Below are positions 1 to 5,193 of a stretch of DNA of 7,857 bases, in pieces; the first letter of the stretch is position 1, and each line of letters starts with the position of its first letter. The position numbers and the translations under genes are program-made. The DNA is from an uncultured Thermomicrobiales bacterium (lineage in GTDB: Bacteria > Chloroflexota > Chloroflexia > Thermomicrobiales > UBA6265), in contig CADCWK010000099.1 of the NCBI GenBank assembly GCA_902806375.1, positions 1 through 7,857 on the forward strand. Reading direction: 5' to 3'. The notes beneath the pieces were generated by a model. That model was not told the origin of the DNA. It made no database searches and saw nothing but the letters and a program-made list of their open reading frames with translations.

Positions 1-237
1 GAGAAAGCCGCCGGCGGCGTAGCCGGCCAGCTGCAGGGCGAACTCGATCGCCAGGCTCAGGTCGCCGCCGGTCTGCCGGGCGAGGCCACCGAAGGCCCAG
101 GACGAGACGATGTGGAGCGTCCCGGCGCCGGTCTCCGTCCGGTGGGGGATGGCGGGGTTGCCGAAGTCGGCGAAGGCCAGGGTGGCCTGTGACGCCGGGA
201 CCGCATTCCGGATGTCCCCACCGTGATCGGTCGTCAT
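1..237 (-). CDS. Unknown protein, N-terminal 79 residues (runs off left edge)
   Basis: This is the start of the last visible gene of the minus-strand operon; its 3' part lies beyond the window. The ATG at 237-235 has a GGGAG Shine-Dalgarno 7 bases upstream, and the frame stays open for 79 codons to base 1. I do not recognise the family. The visible part has no cysteines and no N-terminal signal peptide. It starts with a polar stretch containing TETGAGTLHIVSSWAFGGLA (residues 34-53). A mildly hydrophobic, helix-prone segment follows at residues 60-79 (LSLAIEFALQLAGYAAGGFL), which may be a membrane or amphipathic helix. The start lies 40 bases after the stop of the cysteine-rich Tat protein, so the two are probably co-transcribed. 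A maturation or partner role for that protein is guesswork from position only. Confidence 0.65.
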   Translation of the reverse strand, partial: MTTDHGGDIRNAVPASQATLAFADFGNPAIPHRTETGAGTLHIVSSWAFGGLARQTGGDLSLAIEFALQLAGYAAGGFL

Positions 238-277
238 CGTGCCACTCCCGTGCTCACCGGTAGCGCCGGCTGGCTGG

Positions 278-610
278 TCACGATTCCTGGACGTAGTAGG
301 AGCAGAGGGCCTGGTCGCAGCCCCAGCAGGAGCCGTTGTCGCCGCTGAAGCACTCGGTGCAGAGGAACGTCCAGCGCATATAGGGGCAGCGCCACCAGTA
401 CAGATAGCCCGTGCACTCGGCCTGGCAGGTCTCGGAGTGTGGACGGCACAGGCTGCAGCAGTAGTAGCCGAACCCGGTCTCCGGCAGTGGGTTGGCCGAC
501 GCCCGGACGGCCCCGGCCGCCAGAGCCAGCATCGTCCCGCCCAGCCCGGCCAGCGCCTGCCGGCGGTTGAGCCGGGCCGCGATCGCCATGCCGATCCCAT
601 CGAGCGTCAT
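278..610 (-). CDS. Small cysteine-rich protein with Tat-type signal, candidate client of the MauD/MauE pair
   Basis: Seen: 110 residues from the ATG at 610-608, which has GGGGTG 6 bases upstream. A GTG at 619-617 would add three residues and is less well placed. The leader contains the twin-arginine pattern LNRRQALAG (residues 14-22), a hydrophobic stretch at 23-34 and an ASA cleavage site at 37-39. The predicted mature part (40-110) has 11 cysteines (51, 52, 55, 62, 66, 75, 84, 87, 95, 98, 103), including CSLC, CTEC and CWGC, plus tryptophans at 72, 73, 80 and 96. Known: the methylamine dehydrogenase light chain (MauA) is also a Tat-type, cysteine-rich, tryptophan-bearing protein that needs MauD and MauE. 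Inference: this is the folded client of the upstream genes, probably in the cell envelope. It is shorter than MauA (about 130 mature residues) and I cannot align it convincingly, so orthology is not claimed. Metal binding is an alternative. The odd cysteine count leaves one residue free, or bound to a cofactor or partner. Confidence 0.8.
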   Translation of the reverse strand: MTLDGIGMAIAARLNRRQALAGLGGTMLALAAGAVRASANPLPETGFGYYCCSLCRPHSETCQAECTGYLYWWRCPYMRWTFLCTECFSGDNGSCWGCDQALCSYYVQES

Positions 611-650
611 CGTCGTCACCCCGGTCGCCTGTTGCCCAAACCCATGACGC

Positions 651-1226
651 CTAACCTACCACCAGCCGGAGCACGGCGACGACTCCGATCGTGGCCGCCA
701 CGACCTGGACTGTGCGGAACAGCCCGATCGTCCTCGTCACCTGACGGGAGAACTCCGGCCCGACCCGGGCGCTCGTCAGCAGGTACGGCGCCAGCCACAG
801 CCAGGCCGCCCGGGCCAGCCAGTGCCCGAGGAATAGCACCGCACCGGCCAGCGGGTCACCGAGGGCGAGCGCGACGGCCAACACGAACCACGGCCCGGCA
901 AAGGTCAGCCAGGTCGAGAAGACGAGGCCGAGGTCGAACCCCCAGAGCGCGGCGGCGACCGGTGCGGAGTACCGCACCCGCAGGGTCTCCGGGGTCTGGC
1001 GACGGATCTGCGGCATGGGCCACGTACGTGCGATCGCCTCACGGAGGGCGACCCAGATGCCGACCAGCGCGGCGACGACGAGGACGGCGCGCATCGCGTC
1101 GCCCCCCGGGATCAGCGACCCGAGCCACCCGGCGGACACACCGACCAGGCCGCTCGCCAAGGCCCCGGCGAGGGTGTAGGCGGTGACGCTCCGCAACCAG
1201 ATTCGGCGTAATCCGTCCACCTTCAC
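651..1226 (-). CDS. Polytopic membrane protein of unknown function (191 aa)
   Basis: The protein is very hydrophobic, with about six likely membrane segments near residues 14-36, 45-63, 88-108, 109-128, 130-150 and 168-189. A charged loop, roughly 62-87, separates the first two from the rest. The start is taken as GTG at 1226-1224 with GGGGCC just upstream; a second GTG two codons later is also possible. There is no cysteine at all, so it cannot act as a CcdA/DsbD-type thiol carrier even though its size and layout recall those proteins. It lies between the MauD-like gene with its small partner and the cysteine-rich Tat protein, 40 bases before the latter. It is therefore probably part of the same envelope maturation or export unit. 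A MauF-like role is possible but I see no diagnostic motif. Confidence 0.8.
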   Translation of the reverse strand: MKVDGLRRIWLRSVTAYTLAGALASGLVGVSAGWLGSLIPGGDAMRAVLVVAALVGIWVALREAIARTWPMPQIRRQTPETLRVRYSAPVAAALWGFDLGLVFSTWLTFAGPWFVLAVALALGDPLAGAVLFLGHWLARAAWLWLAPYLLTSARVGPEFSRQVTRTIGLFRTVQVVAATIGVVAVLRLVVG

Positions 1227-1259
1227 GGGCGGCCCCAGCGCTCCGATGAGCGACTGTCC

Positions 1260-1439
1260 TCAGTACCCGGCGAGCTGGGTTGAGCCCAGCGCGATGCTGA
1301 CCCCGAGCAGGGTGTAGCCGGGCGCGACGAGCAGGGCCGCGAGGGCAGCCAGCAGGGAGAGGGACGAGACAAGGACGGCAACCAGGCGGATGCGCCGGGC
1401 GACCTCGTCGGCCTCACCAGTCGCTGGCGGGGCCGTCAT
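1260..1439 (-). CDS. Small two-helix membrane protein (59 aa), coupled to mauD
   Basis: A short gene whose ATG (1439-1437) overlaps the TGA stop of the MauD-like gene as ATGA, a layout typical of translational coupling. The product has an acidic and then basic N-terminus (residues 9-18, EADEVARRIR). Two likely membrane helices follow at about 19-39 and 42-57, and it ends in QLAGY. There is no cysteine. I do not recognise a family. The next gene, for the 191-residue membrane protein, lies in the same reading frame, 33 bases after this TGA with no further stop between. The two could be pieces of one ancestral gene, or could occasionally be joined by readthrough. Coupling and hydrophobicity suggest a small subunit or stabiliser of the membrane redox machinery (inference). 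Confidence 0.7.
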   Translation of the reverse strand: MTAPPATGEADEVARRIRLVAVLVSSLSLLAALAALLVAPGYTLLGVSIALGSTQLAGY

Positions 1440-1999
1440 CGCGTCGGCTCCGCCGTGTCCCGGCGGGCGACCCCGGCCGCGACGACCAGTTCCGGCTCCG
1501 GCTCGGGCAGGTCCGGGGTCATCAGGCCGCCGAACGAGCGGATCTGCCCCTCCTCGTCGACCACGACCGTCATCGGCGAGGAGGTGATCCCGAAGGCCTT
1601 ACCGACGGCGCCGCCCTCGTCCAGCGCGAAGCGGACACCGGGCTCGACCAGCCGGGCGAGGCGGGCCGAAGCGTCCGCGTCGCCGTTGCACAGGATGACG
1701 ATGTTGCTGCCGACCCGCTTGCGGACCGGCCCGAGACTCGTCACGGCCTGGCGGCAATTCGGGCAGTCGGGTGTCACGAACAGCAGCGCGTAGGGCGCCC
1801 GGGCGATGTCGCGGGTGTCGATGATCTCGCCGGTCAGCGTCGGTGCCTGGAAGTGGGGCGCCCGGCGGGGCTCGCCGACCGCGACGGCGACCTGTCGCCG
1901 GAGGTCGTAGACCGAGCGGACCAGTCCGAGCACGATCAGGAACAGCACGATCGTGACGACCCAGAGGAGGATGAAGGAGACGTAGAACGCGGTCGTCAT
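1436..1999 (-). CDS. mauD: MauD-like membrane-anchored thioredoxin-fold protein
   Basis: A 187-residue protein starting at ATG 1999-1997, with GGGGGAG 5 bases upstream; the ATG overlaps the mauE stop as ATGA. It has one N-terminal membrane helix (about residues 4-27), then a thioredoxin/TlpA-like domain facing outward. The active-site motif CPNC lies at 79-82 within FVTPDCPNC. The cis-proline loop follows at SSPM (140-143), then the VVVDEEGQI strand-turn (145-153). A further cysteine lies at 104. Known: MauD proteins carry a CPxC thioredoxin motif and are needed for making the disulfide-rich methylamine dehydrogenase light chain. Inference: here it forms or shuffles disulfides in the 11-cysteine Tat protein of the same operon, with MauE as membrane redox partner. 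Reduction of exported thiols (ResA/TlpA style) is the alternative. Length is normal for the family. The symbol denotes family membership, not methylamine metabolism. Confidence 0.88.
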   Translation of the reverse strand: MTTAFYVSFILLWVVTIVLFLIVLGLVRSVYDLRRQVAVAVGEPRRAPHFQAPTLTGEIIDTRDIARAPYALLFVTPDCPNCRQAVTSLGPVRKRVGSNIVILCNGDADASARLARLVEPGVRFALDEGGAVGKAFGITSSPMTVVVDEEGQIRSFGGLMTPDLPEPEPELVVAAGVARRDTAEPTR

Positions 2000-2559
2000 C
2001 TCGCTCCCCCCGGCGATGCGCCGTCGCGGGTGGGAGTCGACGACGGGGTGCCCATCGCCGCCCGCAGGTCCGGCAGCAGCAGGCACAGCCGGCCCAGCAC
2101 GAGGCCGCCGGCCGCGAGCGTCGCCGCCATCGACAGGTCCCAGCCGGAGACGAACGGGGCCGGACCGGTCAGCCCGAGCGCGACCCCGGTGACGCTGGCA
2201 CCGAGCAGTAGTGCCACCCGGGCGAGGGCGGTGCGGGAGACGACGTCGCCGCCACCGAAGCAGCCGCACGGGATCGCCAGGCGGCGGGCGAGGGCGCTCG
2301 TGATCGCGGCCGCGAACAGGGCGAACAACCCCCCGGCCAGCCAGAATCCGGCCGGAGACCCGGCCACGAGGAGCCCGGCGGCCAGCAGTTCGGCCAGGAC
2401 GACGAGTCCGGCGGCGGGCCGGAGTACCGGCCCCGGGACCAGCCGGTAGCGACCCAGATCACCGGCGAATCCCGGCAGATCGCGGAGCTTCGGAATCGCC
2501 GCGACAAGCAGGACCACGGCGACGGCCAGGCGCAGCGCCATCCAGAGGGTGTCGATCAT
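1996..2559 (-). CDS. mauE: MauE/DoxX-family redox-associated membrane protein
   Basis: A 187-residue integral membrane protein with about four to five helices (near residues 5-22, 47-67, 70-90, 108-131 and 142-162). The diagnostic CGCFG motif lies at 98-102 in the loop after the third helix. Known: MauE-type proteins pair with the thioredoxin-like MauD in forming disulfides in exported proteins, and the CxCFG cysteines are the expected redox pair. The chosen ATG (2559-2557) is where the hydrophobic homologous part begins. No good Shine-Dalgarno lies before it, and the frame is open far upstream antisense to the oxidase gene, so a somewhat earlier start or a leaderless message cannot be excluded. 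It overlaps mauD by four bases and heads the minus-strand operon. The tail from residue 163 is polar and probably cytoplasmic or unstructured. Confidence 0.87.
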   Translation of the reverse strand: MIDTLWMALRLAVAVVLLVAAIPKLRDLPGFAGDLGRYRLVPGPVLRPAAGLVVLAELLAAGLLVAGSPAGFWLAGGLFALFAAAITSALARRLAIPCGCFGGGDVVSRTALARVALLLGASVTGVALGLTGPAPFVSGWDLSMAATLAAGGLVLGRLCLLLPDLRAAMGTPSSTPTRDGASPGGAR

Positions 2560-2659
2560 CGGGAGGATCCCGTCTTGGCGGGGCCGGGGGAGCGGCGGGT
2601 CGGGACGGACGGTCGTTCGGTCATGGCCGCAGGATACCATCCGGTCCGGCGTCGATCGG

Positions 2660-2691
2660 GCCAGCGGGCGGGCGGCTCCGGGCCCGCTGGC
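2660..2691. repeat. Perfect 10-bp inverted repeat in the divergent intergenic region
   Basis: The arms GCCAGCGGGC (2660-2669) and GCCCGCTGGC (2682-2691) are exact reverse complements around a 12-base spacer. The repeat sits between the divergent mauE and oxidase genes, just upstream of a TACACT hexamer (2700-2705) that could be a -10 element for the oxidase. It could be an operator for one or both genes, or an RNA hairpin. No T-run follows, so it is not a classical terminator. In GC-rich DNA such repeats can arise by chance. Confidence 0.45.
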
Positions 2692-2772
2692 GCGTCGGCT
2701 ACACTGCCGCTCGGAACGGTCACCCGGACGGTCCCCGGCGCATGGACCCCGTCGTCCCGGATCGAGGTTGCG

Positions 2773-4056
2773 ATGGCTTTCGACGCTGCCCCCCGCCGTG
2801 CCGATCGCGATGCCCGCGACGTGACCCGGCTGCGCCGCGACTATGGGTTGACGACGTCGCTGCCGCCGGTCGCCGACGTGGTCGTCATCGGTGGCGGCAT
2901 CGTCGGGACCGCCACGGCGCTGGAGTTGGCCCGGCAGGGCCTGCACCCGGTCATCGTCGAGCTCGCCGACGCGCTGGCGAACCTCACGACCGCCAATGCC
3001 TCCGCCAACGTCCGCAGCGACTATGGCAGCCGGGCGGAGGTCGCGCTCGTCAACGACAGCCTGGCTTTCTATGGAGACTTCGCGGCCCGCACAGGTCTGG
3101 GCCATGACGAGGGCGAGATCGGCTTTGCCCGGCACGGCGGGATGTTCGCGACCCTCGAGGCCGACGGCGTCGCCCGCCTCCAGGCGCTGGTCGACCGGCA
3201 GCGGGCCCTCGGGGTCGTCGATGCCGTCGTCGTTCCCGGCGACGACGCCCGCCGGGATCACCCATGGCTGGCGCCCACCGTCACGGCGGTCATGGTCCGG
3301 CCGGGGGACGGCTGGCTGGATGCCGTCCAAGCGACCGAACTCATGGCGCGGGCGTCCGGCGCGACGATCTGCCTGGATACGGCCGTCGAGGACTTCGTCG
3401 TCCGAGATGGCCGCCTGACGGGTCTGCGGACGAGCCGGGGCGTGATCTCGACCGAACGCGCGGTGATCGCGACCGGCCCCTTCATCGGGACCCTGGTCAG
3501 GACTCCCCTGCCGATCCGGCTCTACCGGCGGCACCGGCTGACGGTGGGCCATCACCCCGCCATCCCGCAGGGTGCGCCCCTGACCGTCGACCTCGATCAG
3601 CGCGCCTACTGGCGGCCCGGTCGCGACGGTGCGGTGCTGGCCTGGCCCCGCGACGTGTCCAGCGGTCCGCCGCTGTCCCCCGTTCCGGTCGACCCGAGCT
3701 TCCCAGAGTCGATCCTGCGCGACCCGAACGGCGTCCAGCGCGTCTCCCCGTTCTGGCGGACCGTGGCCGCCGAGTTGCCGCGCTCCGGGTGGCATCTCGT
3801 CGCTGGGCAGTTCGATGTCACGCCGGACGGCGGCCCGATCATCGACGAGCTGTCCGACCGCCGGGGGATCTGGATCAACGGCGGGTACAGCGGCCAGGGG
3901 GTGATCGCCTCCCCGGCCGGGTCCCGGCTCCTGGCCGAGCTGATGGTGGGCATCCGCGGGCCGGAGGACAATCCCTTCCGGCTGGCCCGGTTCCCGGAGG
4001 AGCCGCTGCCGGCGGGCGGCGGATCCTCGGCCCGTCTCCGTTCGGTCCGGGCCTGA
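2773..4056 (+). CDS. DAO-family FAD-dependent oxidoreductase (glycine/sarcosine oxidase type)
   Basis: A 427-residue flavoprotein that probably oxidises an amine or N-substituted amino acid to an imine. The ATG at 2773 has GAGG 5 bases upstream and puts the Rossmann fold near the N-terminus. The FAD-binding strand reads VVVIGGGIVGTATALELARQ (residues 37-56), with an acidic residue at the end of the second strand (VIVELA, 60-65). The substrate half runs through about 260-350. The C-terminal DAO signatures TPDGGPIID (350-358) and NGGYSGQGVIASPAGSRLLA (369-388) close the FAD site. Length fits the family (about 370-450). These motifs occur in sarcosine oxidase beta, glycine oxidase and proline dehydrogenase beta alike, so the substrate cannot be named. 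No partner subunit is nearby, so it may act alone. It is divergent from the mau-like operon, a possible but unproven functional link. The last 25 residues are Gly/Ser/Arg-rich and probably disordered. Confidence 0.88.
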   Translation: MAFDAAPRRADRDARDVTRLRRDYGLTTSLPPVADVVVIGGGIVGTATALELARQGLHPVIVELADALANLTTANASANVRSDYGSRAEVALVNDSLAFYGDFAARTGLGHDEGEIGFARHGGMFATLEADGVARLQALVDRQRALGVVDAVVVPGDDARRDHPWLAPTVTAVMVRPGDGWLDAVQATELMARASGATICLDTAVEDFVVRDGRLTGLRTSRGVISTERAVIATGPFIGTLVRTPLPIRLYRRHRLTVGHHPAIPQGAPLTVDLDQRAYWRPGRDGAVLAWPRDVSSGPPLSPVPVDPSFPESILRDPNGVQRVSPFWRTVAAELPRSGWHLVAGQFDVTPDGGPIIDELSDRRGIWINGGYSGQGVIASPAGSRLLAELMVGIRGPEDNPFRLARFPEEPLPAGGGSSARLRSVRA

Positions 4057-4205
4057 GTCGCCGCTGCGGAACCGCGCCGCGTGTCATCTGGGCCCGGAGT
4101 CTGCGACAGCGGTCACGATCCGCCACCCGGCCCGACCCAAACAGACGACCGACCGATCCCCCGCGGCATCCCGCTCCCAACGACCTTCCAGCCGGAGTAC
4201 GCACC

Positions 4206-4979
4206 ATGACCGATGACGGCAGCAACGACCATCCCCGCCGACCCAATCCCGATCGACGCCCATCGCCCTTCGACGAGGGCTTCGTCACGCTCTGGCGACA
4301 ACCGGGGGCACCCTCCAGCGGCCGCGCCCAGCCGAAGGGTGACCCGTCACCGACGCCCGACCTGCTCCCCGACGCCTGGGGCGACGCGAACGACCCGTCG
4401 ATCCTGGTTGACATCGATGACATCCCGGGCGACGACGAGGCGGACGAGCCCGCCGCCCCGCCGGCGAGGGCGCGGGAGGACGAACCGGTCGATATCGCCA
4501 TCGACGCCCTGCGCAGTGACGACGCCATCGCCGAACGCGACGCGGCCCACGCGGCGCTGCGTCCGGTCCTGCGCTCGCTGGAGGCGGTCGGGCTCTACGC
4601 CTATATCACGCTGGATGACGAGAACCGCTGGGCGGTCGCGTCCGACGACGAGCAGGGCCGGGTCGACGTCCGACTCGACGACGGCGACTACGAGGTCGTG
4701 ATGGCCGCGACCTCGCCAGGGATGTACGCCGACGAGGACAACGCCTACCGTCGGCGCTCGCTGGAGCGCCTGGCGCGGATGCTCATCCCGCGCGTCGCCC
4801 GGGGCTACTTGGCAGATCACCAGAAGGCATCGTGGGACGACGTCGAGTCCGGCGTGGCCGTCTCCGTCCGGTACGTCCTGCCCCGCGCCGACCCGGCAGC
4901 GGTCGGTCCGTTCGTCCGGGAGCACTTCGAGGAGCTCGAGGAACTGCTCTCGTTCGTCGAGGAGCACATCAGCCGGTAG
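4206..4979 (+). CDS. Acidic two-part protein of unknown function (257 aa)
   Basis: The start at ATG 4206 is supported by GGAG 8 bases upstream. Residues 1-105 are rich in Pro, Asp, Glu and Arg and look disordered. They include a short conserved-looking patch FDEGFVTLWRQPG (22-34) and an acidic patch VDIDDIPGDDEADE (68-81). Residues 106-257 look folded. A helix (106-128) is followed by strands with LYAYITLDDENRWAVAS (130-146) and a DVRLDDGDYEVVMAA run (154-168). A helical part with YRRRSLERLARMLIPRV follows (181-197), and the end is acidic and helical (237-254). No signal or membrane segment is seen, so it is probably cytoplasmic. The alternating strand and helix layout loosely resembles YbjN or type III chaperone-like folds, but this is a weak impression and I assign no function. 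It lies 149 bases after the oxidase gene and is followed by a terminator. Confidence 0.78.
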   Translation: MTDDGSNDHPRRPNPDRRPSPFDEGFVTLWRQPGAPSSGRAQPKGDPSPTPDLLPDAWGDANDPSILVDIDDIPGDDEADEPAAPPARAREDEPVDIAIDALRSDDAIAERDAAHAALRPVLRSLEAVGLYAYITLDDENRWAVASDDEQGRVDVRLDDGDYEVVMAATSPGMYADEDNAYRRRSLERLARMLIPRVARGYLADHQKASWDDVESGVAVSVRYVLPRADPAAVGPFVREHFEELEELLSFVEEHISR

Positions 4980-5055
4980 CGAACGGCCGTCCTCATCGGT
5001 CCAGTCGTCCTCGCTCTCGCGACGCATGCGGCCGGATACCCCGCCGGTCGCCCGT

Positions 5056-5084
5056 CGCCGTACCGGGCAGTGACGGCGGTTTTT
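5056..5084 (+). terminator. Rho-independent terminator after the acidic unknown gene
   Basis: The stem CGCCGT (5056-5061) pairs with ACGGCG (5073-5078) around an 11-base loop. GTTTTT follows at 5079-5084. It lies about 77 bases past the TAG stop at 4979 and about 110 bases before adenine deaminase, so it probably separates the two transcripts. The stem is short (6 bp), although GC-rich. An attenuator in the adenine deaminase leader is the alternative. Confidence 0.55.
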
Positions 5085-5193
5085 GCCTACACCGGGTCGA
5101 TACCTCGATCCACCTCGGTCCGGGACCATGGCGCTCGAGGCCGTTGCCCCTCCTGGGACCCGCGAGACCGGCCGACCAGCAACAGGAGCCTTC

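Noticed and set aside
278..610. Calling the cysteine-rich protein methylamine dehydrogenase light chain (mauA)
   Set aside because: It is too short, its cysteine spacing does not clearly follow MauA, and no heavy chain or maturation cytochrome is seen in the window. Only the Tat leader style and the mauDE neighbours match.
239..1186. Plus-strand 315-codon open frame opposite the Tat and membrane genes
   Set aside because: Ala/Arg/Pro-rich shadow. The minus strand here holds membrane and signal-peptide genes with good ribosome sites.
2610..2650. Possible mauE promoter (minus-strand TATCCT near 2634-2639)
   Set aside because: No acceptable -35 element lies at the right distance, so I did not list it as a promoter.
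2560..3795. Upstream extension of the mauE frame antisense to the FAD oxidase
   Set aside because: The translation is Arg/Asp/Gln/Gly-rich and unlike a membrane protein. Real mauE homology begins at the hydrophobic start at 2559.
3264..4205. N-terminal extension of the 257-residue protein across the oxidase gene
   Set aside because: It overlaps the oxidase in another frame with shadow composition. The ATG at 4206 has a proper Shine-Dalgarno.
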